From assembly GCA_913056365.1 (NCBI GenBank), contig CAJXLT010000004.1, positions 186,001-250,000 on the forward strand: a stretch of DNA of 64,000 bases, read 5' to 3'. Every line of letters begins with the position of its first letter. Position 1 is the stretch's first letter. Under the pieces are notes generated by a model, which was not told where the DNA came from, did not search any database, and saw only the letters and a list, made by a program, of their open reading frames with translations. Of the stretch, positions 34,529 to 44,865 are shown piece after piece. The DNA is from an uncultured Paenibacillaceae bacterium (GTDB taxonomy: Bacteria; Bacillota; Bacilli; Paenibacillales; K13). The translations under genes were made by a program, and so were the position numbers.

Positions 34529-36610
34529 GTGGAGAGTGCTTCTGAACGGAAGATGACCGAACTGACTGAACTGAAATACTTGAATCGGGATTTGAGCTGG
34601 ATTGAATTTAATCGTCGGGTATTGGAGGAAGCTCAAGACCATACGACGCCATTGCTGGAGCGGATCAAATTTCTATCTATCGTGTCAAGTAATTTGGACG
34701 AATTTATGAGCGTGCGTGTTGCTGGCGTGCAGGATCAGGTGAAGGCGAAATATACGAAGGAAGACTTTGCGGGCTATACGCCGCAAGTGCTGCTGAAGAA
34801 GATTATGAAGCGTTCCTCGCAGACGGTACAAGCGCAATATAAGACCTATAAGGAGCTTATTCGCTTGTTAGCTAAGGAACAGGTCATGCTGACGGATTAT
34901 GATAGCCTGAATCAATCGCAGCAGCGATCACTCGATGAATATTACCATGACATTGTATTCCCGGTGCTAACGCCGATGGCAGTGGATCAGAGCCGGCCGT
35001 TCCCGCTGGTACACTCACTTGGTATTTACTTAGCCGTAGTTCTCCATCGCGATGATGATCCATCTGATGTGGAGCCTTACTTCGCCATTATTCAAGTTCC
35101 TTCCATCCTCAACCGTTGCATCGAAGTGCCAGTTCGGCAAAACAGCAAGAAACGTGAGTATATCCTGTTGGAGCAGCTCATAAAACGTCATATTGATACA
35201 TTGTTTAGCGGGTATACGCCAATTGCCGTGCATGGTTTTCGCATCACTCGCAATGCCGATCTGACGCTGAATGAAGAAGGGGCGGAGGATTTGCTGGAGG
35301 AGATTGAGAAGGAGATCCGCCGTCGTCGCTGGGGAGCGCCAGTTCGACTGGAGATAGAGCAAGGGATGCATCCGTATTCTCTCGGAATATTGAAGGATGA
35401 ATTTGAAATAGAGAATCATGTGTTTGATATGGATGGTCCGCTCGATTTGACATTCTTGATGAAGTTCAGCGGGCAGGTGCCTGGATTAGAAAATCTGCGC
35501 TATCCTAAGGTGACGCCTGTGTATCCCGCAGAGTTTCAAGATTCAGATGATCTATTTGCCATTTTGCGCCAGCAGGACGTATTGATTCACCATCCGTATG
35601 AGTCGTTCGATGCCGTTAACGATTTTCTCGAACAGGCAGCGGAGGACCCGAAGGTGCTGGCGATTAAGATGACCTTATATCGAGTAAGCGGCAATAGTCC
35701 AATTATCCAGTCGCTTGCGAAAGCTGCTGAAGCCGGCAAGCAGGTAACAGTTGTAGTTGAGCTTAAGGCGAGATTCGATGAGGAACGCAATATTGCATGG
35801 GCGCGCCAGCTGGAGAAGACAGGCTGTCATGTTGTATACGGGCTGGTAGGTCTGAAGACACATGCGAAGATCTTGTTAATCGTCAGGCAGGAAATGAATT
35901 ACTTGCGCAGATATGTCCATGTAAGCACGGGGAATTACAACGACAGTACGGCGCGGCTGTATACGGACACAGGGCTCTTCACTACTCATCCGATTATTGG
36001 AGAGGACGCATCGGCATTGTTCAATGAGATTACAGGCTATTCGACGCCGCATGATTGGCGAGCATTCGCCGTTGCCCCTTCCGGCTTACAGGATAGATTG
36101 TTCGAACTTATTGATCGGGAAGCTGCTAATGCGCGACAGGGGAAGCCTGCCAAAATTATAGCGAGAATGAACTCGCTGAGCAACCAGGATATGGTAGATC
36201 AGCTATACAAAGCGTCACAGGCAGGTGTACAGATCGATCTCATTATTCGAGGAGTATGCTGCTTATGTCCCGGTGTGAAGGGATTGAGCGAGAATATTCG
36301 GGTGTATAGTATAGTAGATCGATACTTGGAGCATTCCCGGATCGTATACTTCGAGAATGACGGCAATCCGGAGCTGTACTTGTCCAGTGCGGATTGGATG
36401 ACTCGCAATCTGACCAGAAGAATCGAGCTGATGTGTCCGGTGTTTGATTACCGGTTGAAGCAGTCGCTGATCAATCTATTGGAGCTGACTTTATACGATA
36501 ATGTGAAGGCGCGCAAATTATTGCCGAGCGGTCAATATATACGCGTAGACAGTGGTAAGAATCCGCTGCGCAGTCAATTTGCGGCAGAAGATATTAGCAG
36601 TTGGAAGTAA
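34529..36610 (+). CDS. ppk1: Polyphosphate kinase 1
   Basis: 693-residue RNA-degradosome-type PPK1, which reversibly makes long-chain polyphosphate from ATP. N-terminal domain YLNRDLSWIEFNRRVLEEA, and the two phospholipase-D-like catalytic domains with LKTHAKILLI (autophosphorylated His, about residue 445) and LEHSRIVYFEN (second His). GTG start 34529 behind GGAGGGGGAAAT. Preceded by a Pho box, so likely induced by phosphate limitation. Convergent with ppx across a hairpin. Confidence 0.95.
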   Translation: MESASERKMTELTELKYLNRDLSWIEFNRRVLEEAQDHTTPLLERIKFLSIVSSNLDEFMSVRVAGVQDQVKAKYTKEDFAGYTPQVLLKKIMKRSSQTVQAQYKTYKELIRLLAKEQVMLTDYDSLNQSQQRSLDEYYHDIVFPVLTPMAVDQSRPFPLVHSLGIYLAVVLHRDDDPSDVEPYFAIIQVPSILNRCIEVPVRQNSKKREYILLEQLIKRHIDTLFSGYTPIAVHGFRITRNADLTLNEEGAEDLLEEIEKEIRRRRWGAPVRLEIEQGMHPYSLGILKDEFEIENHVFDMDGPLDLTFLMKFSGQVPGLENLRYPKVTPVYPAEFQDSDDLFAILRQQDVLIHHPYESFDAVNDFLEQAAEDPKVLAIKMTLYRVSGNSPIIQSLAKAAEAGKQVTVVVELKARFDEERNIAWARQLEKTGCHVVYGLVGLKTHAKILLIVRQEMNYLRRYVHVSTGNYNDSTARLYTDTGLFTTHPIIGEDASALFNEITGYSTPHDWRAFAVAPSGLQDRLFELIDREAANARQGKPAKIIARMNSLSNQDMVDQLYKASQAGVQIDLIIRGVCCLCPGVKGLSENIRVYSIVDRYLEHSRIVYFENDGNPELYLSSADWMTRNLTRRIELMCPVFDYRLKQSLINLLELTLYDNVKARKLLPSGQYIRVDSGKNPLRSQFAAEDISSWK

Positions 36611-36614
36611 GGGC

Positions 36615-36652
36615 GAGAGAATAGGAGCGGGCTTGACCACTCCTATTCTCTC
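36615..36652. terminator. Perfect hairpin between convergent ppk and ppx
   Basis: A 13-bp perfect stem, GAGAGAATAGGAG and CTCCTATTCTCTC, with a 12-nt loop. The ppx stop codon (36643-36645) lies in the right arm. There is no T run on either side, so it may act as an RNA-stabilising or RNase-III-type structure rather than a classic intrinsic terminator. Confidence 0.6.
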
Positions 36653-38175
36653 TCTTGCCAATGCAGACCGATCTTCCAGGTTTTCTTGAAATCTGCGTGG
36701 ACAGATTCAACTTCACGTGCCTCAATCGAGGCATTGCGGTGGGTTTGAACGTCCAACACCAGCGTATTGTCATGAAGGCTGCAAGTGAGTGCAGCAATCG
36801 GCTGGGTCTCGCTTCGATCTAGAGCTACCGCAAGTTGCAATATTGTGCCAAGTTTCTCGCATTGGATGAGATCCTCATCACTAAGAATGTCGCGATACGG
36901 TGCTGCTGTCTTCTTGCAGCGGCTCTTGGATTTGAAGGAAGCGATTAATGCGACCAAGAGTGTCTCGCGATGTGTCAGCCCATAGATCGGTGAATGAGCA
37001 ATCAGATAAAAGGTATGCATCTGATATTGGTATAGATCGACAGACACACCGATGCGATAGAGCAGAGAAGCAGCATGAAGCAGCGTTGCTTCCCGCTCGC
37101 TGCATTGATGAACGGATTGAAGCCCCGTATACAGCACCTGTGCCAGCCTGTCTACTTGATTGACGTGTTCAAGGGAGACAGCTGGATGAAGGCTGACCAA
37201 ATTCCGAATACTATGCTCGAGCACATTGGATAAGGCATTCGCTCCAGGAAATACGGACTCAGCGAATACACCGTTTCTCAGTCCAACACCGCAAACAATG
37301 TAATGACTGGCGCGAATATATTCGAAGATGGTATGTAATATTGTTAATCCAGGTACAATAAGATCAGCACGGTCTTTGGACAAGCCTTCCACTTTTTTGC
37401 GCTTTTCGTAAGGAAGGGAGGACAGCTGCGTGAGCATGTTCGTCACGGTATCGGTGTCCATCTCATACTGATGCGTTTGAGCGAAAGAATATTTCCGTTG
37501 CCTTTGATCGATCTTACATATATTGCGAATTGTGCCGCCAAGCCCGATAAGCGGAAGCCCCGGATGAACACTAGTCCATGCATGCTTCAGCAGGGCTTCG
37601 GTCACGAACTGCCGCAGCATGCTCTGACCCTCTTGCGTGAGTTCGCCGTCAGCAGCGAATTGCTTCGTCATGTTCACAGCTCCGAAGGGGAAGGAGTATG
37701 TGTCCAGTATGGTCCGATTTCGAAATAAGGTCAGCTCCGTGCTGCCGCCGCCGATATCCAGCAAGTATCCTTCTGCGATATCCATCGATTGCATGGCGCC
37801 GAGGAAGCCGAGCCTTGCCTCATCTTCTCCGGACAGCACTTCGATCCGAAGGTCACAGGCTTCATCGAGATAGTCGACAATTTCGTTGCAGTTGGCAGCA
37901 TTACGTATAGCAGCAGTTGCAGTTGCGCGAATTTGGTCAGCGCCATTCACACTGCAGAGCAGCTTGAAGTGCTGAAGTGTATCGACTAGTCCGTCGAGGC
38001 TGTGTATCGGTATCGTACCGTCAGTGTGCACCTTGCCGCTCAATCGGACGGAGGCCTTGCTTTCATCGATGACGCGCGTGCGTCTGTCGAGGATGGATGG
38101 TGTATATTCGTATAGGACAAGTCGAACAGAGTTCGAGCCGATGTCAATGATGCCAATGCGTTGCGTGTCGTTCAC
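36643..38175 (-). CDS. ppx: Exopolyphosphatase Ppx/GppA
   Basis: 510-residue exopolyphosphatase/guanosine pentaphosphatase. N-terminal ASKHA fold: RIGIIDIGSNSVRLVLYE, SGEDEARLGF and DIGGGSTEL; a C-terminal HD-like helical domain (about 320-510). Hydrolyses terminal phosphates of polyphosphate. Start GTG 38173-38175 follows AAAGGAGAGA; the longer frame upstream gives a basic, non-conserved N-terminus and is not used. Convergent with ppk, forming a make-and-break pair. Confidence 0.92.
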   Translation of the reverse strand: MNDTQRIGIIDIGSNSVRLVLYEYTPSILDRRTRVIDESKASVRLSGKVHTDGTIPIHSLDGLVDTLQHFKLLCSVNGADQIRATATAAIRNAANCNEIVDYLDEACDLRIEVLSGEDEARLGFLGAMQSMDIAEGYLLDIGGGSTELTLFRNRTILDTYSFPFGAVNMTKQFAADGELTQEGQSMLRQFVTEALLKHAWTSVHPGLPLIGLGGTIRNICKIDQRQRKYSFAQTHQYEMDTDTVTNMLTQLSSLPYEKRKKVEGLSKDRADLIVPGLTILHTIFEYIRASHYIVCGVGLRNGVFAESVFPGANALSNVLEHSIRNLVSLHPAVSLEHVNQVDRLAQVLYTGLQSVHQCSEREATLLHAASLLYRIGVSVDLYQYQMHTFYLIAHSPIYGLTHRETLLVALIASFKSKSRCKKTAAPYRDILSDEDLIQCEKLGTILQLAVALDRSETQPIAALTCSLHDNTLVLDVQTHRNASIEAREVESVHADFKKTWKIGLHWQERE

Positions 38176-38366
38176 TTCAAGGTCTCTCCTTTGGCTGGGA
38201 TTGCGGAATGAATACGGTCCTGACTCGCCAGCATGAGGTTTTCTGCCTATTTTATCACGCGGCAGCTTATGAGCCAAAGAAAATGTCGGACAATCTGTGC
38301 GAAAAAAACCTTTATTGTAGTGATAATAAAGTTTGATGCGTGGTTTTGTTCCTTTATCCAGTGAAA

Positions 38367-38402
38367 TACCTTATTATTAATTCAAGGCTGTTTAATAAGG
38401 TA
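38367..38402. promoter_or_regulatory. Operator-like dyad upstream of citZ
   Basis: A perfect 10-bp inverted repeat, TACCTTATTA and TAATAAGGTA, separated by 16 nt, 67 nt upstream of citZ. B. subtilis citZ is repressed by the LysR-type CcpC, which recognises ATAA-N7-TTAT dyads; here ATAA-N8-TTAT also occurs at the right end. Direct binding is inference. Confidence 0.5.
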
Positions 38403-38468
38403 ATATTTATAGATTCGTTCCTACTTTTTTTCACAGACAGCGCAATCGCTAACAAAGGAGAGAAAACG

Positions 38469-39581
38469 ATGACTGCTACCAAGGGTCTTGAAGGCATCGT
38501 AGCGACTACGTCGTCGATCAGCTCAATTATCGACGGTGTGCTCACGTATCGCGGAATCAACATTGATGACCTAGCGGAGAACGCCTCGTATGAGGAAGTC
38601 GTGTATCTGCTGTGGTTCGGCAAGCTGCCCAACCGCACTGAATTGAATGACCTGATTGTGAAGCTGAGCCAGCATGCATCCTTGCCGGAGCAAGTTGTGG
38701 ACTTGATTCGCGCTACACCGAAGGATGTCAATACGATGGCTGCACTAAGAACGTTCGTCTCTGCCTTGGCTATGTATGACGAAGAGGCCAACGAGATGGA
38801 TACGGACGCGAATGTACGTAAGGCGATACGCTTGCAGGCGCAGCTACCGTCTATTGTTGCAACATTTTCCCGTATTCGCGAAGGGAAGGAGCCAGTAGCG
38901 CCGAAGGAAGGGGCAGGCGTAGCTGAGAATTTCCTTTACATGCTGACAGGGCAACAGCCGGAAGCGATCGCTGTTGAAGCGATGAACAAAGCGCTGGTTC
39001 TGCATGCCGATCATGAATTGAATGCTTCAACCTTCGCCTCTCGTGTAACCGTCGCAACGTTATCGGATATTTATTCCGGCGTTGTATCAGCAATCGGTGC
39101 GTTGAAGGGGCCGTTGCATGGCGGCGCGAATGAAGCCGTGATGGCGATGCTTGAAGAAGTTGGCAGCTTCAGTAATGTGGAGCCCTACATCCAAGATAAG
39201 CTGAACAACAAAGAGAAGATTATGGGCTTCGGTCACCGGGTATACAAGAATGGCGACCCGCGTGCCAAGCACTTGCAGAAGATGTCTCAGCAACTCGGCA
39301 AGCTGACAGGCAACACTGAGTGGTACGAAATGTCTGTGAAGATTGAGGAGCTGGTCACCGGTATGAAGGGATTGAAGCCGAATGTGGATTTCTACTCTGC
39401 ATCCGTCTATACGTCGCTTCAAATTCCGCGCGATCTGTTCACACCGATTTTTGCTATAAGCCGTGTGTCCGGCTGGACTGCGCATATACTGGAGCAGTAT
39501 GAGAACAATCGGTTGATTCGTCCTCGCGCAGAATATACCGGTCCGTCGCATCAAGCTTATGTCCCTATTGAAGATCGTTAA
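38469..39581 (+). CDS. citZ: Citrate synthase
   Basis: 370-residue type II-like Gram-positive citrate synthase: TKGLEGIVATTSSIS, YRGINIDDLAE, LVLHADHELNASTFASRV, GPLHGGANEAVM, MGFGHRVYKNGDPRAKHL and catalytic His/Asp residues. Condenses oxaloacetate and acetyl-CoA. ATG 38469 has AAAGGAGAG upstream; the longer in-frame extension is hydrophobic, lacks a site and is rejected. First of citZ-icd-mdh, as in B. subtilis. Confidence 0.95.
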   Translation: MTATKGLEGIVATTSSISSIIDGVLTYRGINIDDLAENASYEEVVYLLWFGKLPNRTELNDLIVKLSQHASLPEQVVDLIRATPKDVNTMAALRTFVSALAMYDEEANEMDTDANVRKAIRLQAQLPSIVATFSRIREGKEPVAPKEGAGVAENFLYMLTGQQPEAIAVEAMNKALVLHADHELNASTFASRVTVATLSDIYSGVVSAIGALKGPLHGGANEAVMAMLEEVGSFSNVEPYIQDKLNNKEKIMGFGHRVYKNGDPRAKHLQKMSQQLGKLTGNTEWYEMSVKIEELVTGMKGLKPNVDFYSASVYTSLQIPRDLFTPIFAISRVSGWTAHILEQYENNRLIRPRAEYTGPSHQAYVPIEDR

Positions 39582-39644
39582 GTTATTGTTATTGATCACA
39601 CTGTATAGAGAAGCTTCAAGCACTTAAAGGGAGGAAACAATACT

Positions 39645-40943
39645 ATGCCGCAATTTAAGAAGTTCGAACAACCTACTAATGGTCAAGTCATTACACTGCA
39701 GAACGGACAGCTTAACGTCCCGAATGAACCGATCGTACCTTTCATCGAAGGTGATGGCATTGGTCCGGACATTTGGGCGGCTGCTCAGCGTGTTCTCGAT
39801 TCCGCAGTTGAGAAAGCTTATAAAGGCGAGAAGAAAATCGCTTGGTATGAAGTGTATGCTGGTGAGAAATCCTATAATAAGTACGGCGAGTGGTTGCCTG
39901 AAGATACACTTGCAGCAATTCGCGAGTATCTTGTAGCGATCAAAGGCCCGCTGACAACGCCGATCGGCGGCGGTATTCGTTCCTTGAATGTAGCGCTTCG
40001 CCAAGAGCTTGACTTGTATGCTTGTGTGCGTCCAGTCCGTTACTTTAACGGTGTTCCGTCTCCGGTTAAGCGTCCAGATCAAGTAGACATGGTTATCTTC
40101 CGTGAGAATACAGAGGACATCTATGCTGGCATTGAATATCAATCCGGCAGTGATGAAGTGAAGAAGGTTATTCAATTCTTGCAGCAAGAAATGGGCGTGA
40201 ACAAGATTCGCTTCCCGGAAACTTCCGGTATCGGTATCAAGCCTGTGTCTTCCGAAGGCTCGAAGCGACTGATTCGCGCTGCGATCGACTATGCGATTCA
40301 GCATAACCGCAAATCAGTCACATTGGTACATAAAGGGAACATCATGAAGTTCACCGAAGGTGCCTTTAAGAATTGGGGCTATGAACTGGCAGAGCAGGAA
40401 TTCGGAGACAAGACCTTCACTTGGGGACAATATGACCGCATTAAGGAAGCAGAAGGTGCGGAAGCAGCGAACAAAGCTCAGCAAGAGGCAGAAGCAGCTG
40501 GCAAGATTATTGTCAAGGACGCGATTGCGGATATCGCGCTGCAGCAAGTTCTGACACGTCCTCGCGATTTCGACGTGATCGCTACGTTGAACCTGAATGG
40601 GGATTACTTGTCCGATGCACTCGCTGCTCAAGTAGGCGGAATCGGTATCGCTCCGGGAGCTAATATCAATTACGTTTCAGGACATGCTATCTTCGAAGCT
40701 ACACATGGTACTGCACCGAAGTATGCGGGCAAAGACGTCGTGAATCCGGGGTCTGTCATTCTGTCCGGCGTATTGATGCTAGAGCATCTGGGCTGGCAGG
40801 AAGCGGCTGACCTGATCTATAAGGGCATGGAGCGTTCTATCGCGAACAAGACGGTCACATATGACTTTGCCCGTCTGACAGATGATGCAACAGAAGTGAA
40901 GTGCTCAGAGTTCGGTAACCAGATTATCAAGAACATGGACTAA
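39645..40943 (+). CDS. icd: NADP-dependent isocitrate dehydrogenase
   Basis: 432-residue enzyme converting isocitrate to 2-oxoglutarate. Motifs: [44 protein letters not shown] (substrate), [43 protein letters not shown] and [17 protein letters not shown], near the NADP-binding region. ATG start with AAAGGGAGGAAA. Follows citZ by 63 nt; an intercistronic hairpin precedes mdh. Confidence 0.95.
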   Translation: MPQFKKFEQPTNGQVITLQNGQLNVPNEPIVPFIEGDGIGPDIWAAAQRVLDSAVEKAYKGEKKIAWYEVYAGEKSYNKYGEWLPEDTLAAIREYLVAIKGPLTTPIGGGIRSLNVALRQELDLYACVRPVRYFNGVPSPVKRPDQVDMVIFRENTEDIYAGIEYQSGSDEVKKVIQFLQQEMGVNKIRFPETSGIGIKPVSSEGSKRLIRAAIDYAIQHNRKSVTLVHKGNIMKFTEGAFKNWGYELAEQEFGDKTFTWGQYDRIKEAEGAEAANKAQQEAEAAGKIIVKDAIADIALQQVLTRPRDFDVIATLNLNGDYLSDALAAQVGGIGIAPGANINYVSGHAIFEATHGTAPKYAGKDVVNPGSVILSGVLMLEHLGWQEAADLIYKGMERSIANKTVTYDFARLTDDATEVKCSEFGNQIIKNMD

Positions 40944-40960
40944 TTCGTTCATGCAGGCAG

Positions 40961-40993
40961 AAGGAAGGGAAGGCTTCGGCAGCTCCCTTCCTT
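40961..40993 (+). other. Intercistronic hairpin icd-mdh
   Basis: Perfect 10-bp arms AAGGAAGGGA and TCCCTTCCTT around a 13-nt loop, with no T run. It lies between the icd stop and the mdh ribosome binding site and may influence relative mRNA levels. Confidence 0.6.
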
Positions 40994-41032
40994 CCGTCGT
41001 CTCGAACCATGTAAAGGAGGGGCCGTCCACTC

Positions 41033-41977
41033 ATGGCAATAAAGCGAAGGAAGATAACGGTTGTCGGTGCAGGGTTTACCGGAGCGACAACAGCGCTTAT
41101 GCTGGCACAGAAGGAACTTGGCGATGTGGTCTTGGTAGATATTCCTCAACTGGAGAACCCAACTAAGGGCAAAGCGCTCGATATGTTGGAAGCGAGTCCG
41201 GTTCAAGGGTTCGACAGCAACATTGTCGGCACTTCCAGCTACGAGGAAGCGGATGGCTCGGAATTGGTAATCATTACAGCTGGTATTGCACGCAAGCCTG
41301 GAATGAGCCGGGATGATCTCGTAACGACGAATGCAGGGATCATAAGATCTGTTTGTGAACAAGTCAAGGTGAGATGTCCGGATGCTTATGTGATCATCCT
41401 TAGCAATCCGGTTGATGCTATGACGTATGCCGCTTTCGAATCGTTAGGATTTCCGAAGAATCGTGTAATTGGCCAATCCGGTGTCCTCGATACGGCACGT
41501 TATTGTACCTTCATTGCGCAAGAGCTGCAGGTTTCGGTTGCAGATGTGCGCGGCTTCGTGCTTGGCGGTCACGGTGATGATATGGTTCCGCTCGTTCGTT
41601 ACTCCAGTGTAGGCGGGATCCCGATTGAGAAGCTGCTTGCGCCAGAGCGTATTGCTTCTATTGTCCAACGCACACGCACAGGCGGAGGCGAAATCGTCAA
41701 TTTGTTGGGGAACGGCAGTGCATATTATGCACCAGCCGCATCACTAGTCCAAATGGCGGAGGCGATTCTGAAGGACAAGAAGCGTGTACTTCCTGCGATT
41801 GCATTGCTGGAGGGAGAGTACGGCTATAATCAGCTGTTCATGGGTGTGCCTGCTTTACTTGGCGGTGACGGCATTGAGAAAGTGTTCGAGTTGGATCTGA
41901 CTGCAGAGGAGAAGGCCGCTCTGGACAAATCCGCACAGTCTGTAACGAACGTGATCAATATCGTGAAGAACAGCTAG
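41033..41977 (+). CDS. mdh: Malate dehydrogenase (LDH-like)
   Basis: 314-residue NAD-dependent malate dehydrogenase of the lactate-dehydrogenase-like type. [14 protein letters not shown] is the NAD-binding loop, [17 protein letters not shown] and [15 protein letters not shown] contain substrate Arg and catalytic His. ATG 41033 follows AAAGGAGGGGCC. Last of the citZ-icd-mdh set; a hairpin follows. Confidence 0.95.
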   Translation: MAIKRRKITVVGAGFTGATTALMLAQKELGDVVLVDIPQLENPTKGKALDMLEASPVQGFDSNIVGTSSYEEADGSELVIITAGIARKPGMSRDDLVTTNAGIIRSVCEQVKVRCPDAYVIILSNPVDAMTYAAFESLGFPKNRVIGQSGVLDTARYCTFIAQELQVSVADVRGFVLGGHGDDMVPLVRYSSVGGIPIEKLLAPERIASIVQRTRTGGGEIVNLLGNGSAYYAPAASLVQMAEAILKDKKRVLPAIALLEGEYGYNQLFMGVPALLGGDGIEKVFELDLTAEEKAALDKSAQSVTNVINIVKNS

Positions 41978-41991
41978 TGCACAAGCATTCA

Positions 41992-42035
41992 CCCCCGGAG
42001 CAGCAGGATCTATTTTTCTTCCTGCATCCGGGGGC
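41992..42035 (+). terminator. Terminator-like hairpin after mdh
   Basis: Arms CCCCCGGA and TCCGGGGG, with GCAGGA/TCCTGC inside. The T run after the stem is short (ATTTG), so termination may be partial and the next gene could be read through. Confidence 0.6.
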
Positions 42036-42059
42036 ATTTGTATGAGAAGGAGGATTTCT

Positions 42060-42482
42060 ATGTACCAGGCAAGCTATTTCATTCATCTGATTTCAGCTAT
42101 CGTTACGTTGTTCTATCTGGCGTTGCCGTTTCTCGTCACATCCAGCTTGAGGTCGGATGGGAATCGGAACGGTACTTTCGGAATGCTGACTACAGGTAAT
42201 CGTATCGGTCAGTATGTGCTGATCCTTGTGTTCCTGTCTGGAGGCTACATGTCGAGTAAAGCAGGGGTTTCTATCCCTTGGACGATTGCGGCTACGGTGT
42301 TGGTATTGGTTATGTTCGCCATGACCGGTATGATGTCGAAGCCGCTCAAGTCCGTGCGCAATGGCTCGTTGGATACTAGCGCATTAGGGCAAGCTGGCGC
42401 GAAACTGCGCAGGTTCGGTTGGATCAATGCGGTCGCGTTGATAGCGCTTGTGGTGCTGATGCTTAATCCGACTTTATTCTAA
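42060..42482 (+). CDS. Small four-helix membrane protein, unknown function
   Basis: 140 residues with four hydrophobic segments (FIHLISAIVTLFYLALPFLV, YVLILVFLSGGYMS, WTIAATVLVLVMFAMTGMM, WINAVALIALVVLMLN). ATG 42060 has AAGGAGG eight bases upstream, a better start than the ATG at 42042. I do not recognise a family. It follows the mdh hairpin. Confidence 0.7.
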   Translation: MYQASYFIHLISAIVTLFYLALPFLVTSSLRSDGNRNGTFGMLTTGNRIGQYVLILVFLSGGYMSSKAGVSIPWTIAATVLVLVMFAMTGMMSKPLKSVRNGSLDTSALGQAGAKLRRFGWINAVALIALVVLMLNPTLF

Positions 42483-42580
42483 TGTTTTGTTAACTGTCCC
42501 GCGATTGTAATGGTTCTTACTGTCGCGGGCTCTTTGCTATGTATAGCGGATACAACTATTTGTGAAGGGGAGGCTACCGT

Positions 42581-43162
42581 GTGGAGCATTACGCATTTCC
42601 AGCGCTGCTCTATCGGATGAAGGATATTCACCGATGGTCGTTGATGCGCAATACGCAGCAGGAGTCTGTCGCACTCCATTCGTATTATGTGGCAGTATGG
42701 ACACATCTGTTGTGTACAATAGGCAACACGGTATACGGCAAGTCACTGCCTGTGGATCAAATAACGGCAAGAGCTCTGTTCCACGATGCTACCGAGGTGT
42801 TCGTCGGTGACGTAGCTCAGCCGGTCAAGCACAGTAATCCGGGAATTTTGCAGCACTTTCGCGATATAGAGCGGGCTGCTGCAGAGCGGATGGCAGATAT
42901 GCTGCCGGAATGTCTGCGTGAGGTGTACCGCCCTTTGATCAGTCCGGACAAAGGCGCGTACGATCAGTATGTGAAAGCAGCTGACTTATTGGATGCGTAT
43001 GTGAAATGCATGTCTGAGCTTACGGCAGGGAATCAAGAATTCAAGGTAGCCAAGCTGCAAGTTGAGGAGCAGTTGAATGCGCTAGAGATGGATGAGGTGA
43101 CCTATTTCCTTCAACATATGGCGCCTTCCTTCAAGATGACGGTCGATGAACTGACATTGTGA
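42581..43162 (+). CDS. YfbR-like HD-domain 5'-deoxynucleotidase
   Basis: 193-residue HD phosphohydrolase resembling E. coli YfbR, a 5'-deoxynucleotidase. It shows YRMKDIHRWSLMRNTQQESVALHSYYVA, with an early His, and ALFHDATEVFVGDVAQPVK (the HD pair), then a later Asp in KAADLLDAYVKCM. GTG start 42581 behind AAGGGGAGG. It could dephosphorylate dNMPs or serve in nucleotide clean-up; substrate is inferred from the family only. Confidence 0.82.
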   Translation: MEHYAFPALLYRMKDIHRWSLMRNTQQESVALHSYYVAVWTHLLCTIGNTVYGKSLPVDQITARALFHDATEVFVGDVAQPVKHSNPGILQHFRDIERAAAERMADMLPECLREVYRPLISPDKGAYDQYVKAADLLDAYVKCMSELTAGNQEFKVAKLQVEEQLNALEMDEVTYFLQHMAPSFKMTVDELTL

Positions 43163-43316
43163 CAGGAGAGTGACGTATTGGCCATACTGGTACTCTGCAG
43201 GGCAAGCAAGGTGCTATGAGAGACGCTTTATCAAGCTGAGGATAGTGTGCTAATATGGAGGAGAAAGTACGGGAGAAGTCACCTACTATAAAGTTCGGGA
43301 GGAGCAGCGATAGACG

Positions 43317-44858
43317 ATGAAACACTTCGAAGAAAGCATGTACCAGTTAATCGTGGAAACCTCGACTGTGTTGCCTGCGGACGTACGCGATGCCATTCGC
43401 AAAGCCCGGGTACAGGAAGATCAAGGAACTCGCGCTGCATTAGCGCTTTCTACAATAGCAGGCAATATTGATTCAGCGGAGTCGAATGTGTCGCCGATTT
43501 GCCAGGATACAGGTATGCCGACGTTCGTGATCCATACGCCAGTTGGTGTCAATCAATTGGAGATTAAGCAACAGATTAAGCAAGCGATTCAGAGGGCGAC
43601 AGCAGACGGCAAGCTGCGTCCGAACTCTGTGGATTCCTTAACCGGTGCGAACTCCGGTGACAATCTGGGACCCGGAACGCCAGTCTTCCACTTTGAACAG
43701 TGGGAACAGGATCAGATCGAAGTGAAGCTCATCCTGAAGGGCGGCGGCTGTGAGAACAAGAATATTCAATACAGCCTGCCAGCGGAGCTGGATGGTCTGG
43801 GCAAGGCAGGCAGAGACTTGGACGGCATTCGCAAGTGTATTATGCATGCAGTGTATCAGGCACAAGGACAAGGCTGCAGTGCCGGCTTCATCGGAGTGGG
43901 CATTGGCGGTGATCGGACGAGTGGTTACGAGTTAGCTAAGCAGCAGTTGTTCCGTGAGTCCGACGATGTGAATCCGAATGAAGACTTGCGCAAGCTGGAG
44001 GACTATGTATTGGAGCATGCGAATGAGCTTGGTATTGGTACGATGGGCTTCGGCGGACAGGCGACATTGCTCGGCTGCAAAGTCGGGGTTATGAATCGTC
44101 TGCCAGCCAGCTTCTTCGTGTCCGTCGCTTACAACTGCTGGGCGTTTCGCCGTATGGGTGTGCTTGTGGACCCGCAGACCGGTGAAATCTCGAATTGGCA
44201 ATACAAGAGCGGCAAGGGTAGTGCTATGGCTGAAGCAGACGAAGTAGCGCCGACTGAGCAGAAGCAGGAAAAGCAGCGCGAGGTTGTACTGCAAGCGCCA
44301 ATCACAGAGGAGCAAATTCGTGAATTGCGTGTTGGTGATGTCGTAGTCATTAACGGCTTGATGCACACAGGACGAGACGCATTGCACAAATACTTGATCG
44401 ATCATGACGCTCCGGTCGATCTGAACGGACATGTCATCTATCATTGTGGTCCGGTTATGATGAAGGACGAGCAAGGCGAGTATCACGTGAAGGCAGCAGG
44501 ACCGACTACGAGCATTCGTGAGGAACCGTATCAAGGCGATATTATGAAGAAATTCGGCATTCGGGCGGTAATCGGCAAGGGCGGCATGGGTGCTAAGACA
44601 TTGAAGGCGCTGCAAGAGCATGGTGGGGTATATCTGAACGCAATCGGCGGTGCTGCCCAATACTACGCACAGACGATTAAGAAGGTAGAAGGCGTGCACT
44701 TCATGGAATTCGGCATTCCAGAAGCGATGTGGCATCTGCAAGTAGAAGGCTTCGCAGCGATCGTAACTATGGATGCCCACGGCAATAGCTTGCATGCAGA
44801 CGTAGACAGGGATTCACTGGAGAAGCTGGCTAAGTTCAAAGAGCCGGTATTCGTATAA
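43317..44858 (+). CDS. fumA: Fumarate hydratase, class I (4Fe-4S)
   Basis: 513-residue class I fumarase, oxygen-sensitive iron-sulfur type, interconverting fumarate and malate. Alpha-like N-terminal region: SPICQDTGMPTFVIH, LKGGGCENKNIQY and QGQGCSAGFIGVGIGGDRTSGYELAKQQLFR supply cluster cysteines. The beta-like C-terminal region contains GPTTSIREEPYQGDIMKKFGIRAVIGKGGM. Unlike class II FumC, which is the usual Bacillus enzyme. ATG start with CGGGAGGAGC. Sits with the other TCA genes. Confidence 0.93.
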   Translation: MKHFEESMYQLIVETSTVLPADVRDAIRKARVQEDQGTRAALALSTIAGNIDSAESNVSPICQDTGMPTFVIHTPVGVNQLEIKQQIKQAIQRATADGKLRPNSVDSLTGANSGDNLGPGTPVFHFEQWEQDQIEVKLILKGGGCENKNIQYSLPAELDGLGKAGRDLDGIRKCIMHAVYQAQGQGCSAGFIGVGIGGDRTSGYELAKQQLFRESDDVNPNEDLRKLEDYVLEHANELGIGTMGFGGQATLLGCKVGVMNRLPASFFVSVAYNCWAFRRMGVLVDPQTGEISNWQYKSGKGSAMAEADEVAPTEQKQEKQREVVLQAPITEEQIRELRVGDVVVINGLMHTGRDALHKYLIDHDAPVDLNGHVIYHCGPVMMKDEQGEYHVKAAGPTTSIREEPYQGDIMKKFGIRAVIGKGGMGAKTLKALQEHGGVYLNAIGGAAQYYAQTIKKVEGVHFMEFGIPEAMWHLQVEGFAAIVTMDAHGNSLHADVDRDSLEKLAKFKEPVFV

Positions 44859-44865
44859 GCGTACG

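Noticed and set aside
38340-38468. Longer N-terminus for citrate synthase
   Set aside because: The extension is hydrophobic and lies across the operator-like dyad; ATG 38469 has AAAGGAGAG and gives the normal family N-terminus.
43932-44795. Long minus-strand frame within fumA
   Set aside because: It is antisense to class I fumarase, with composition rich in His/Cys/Leu and no motif.
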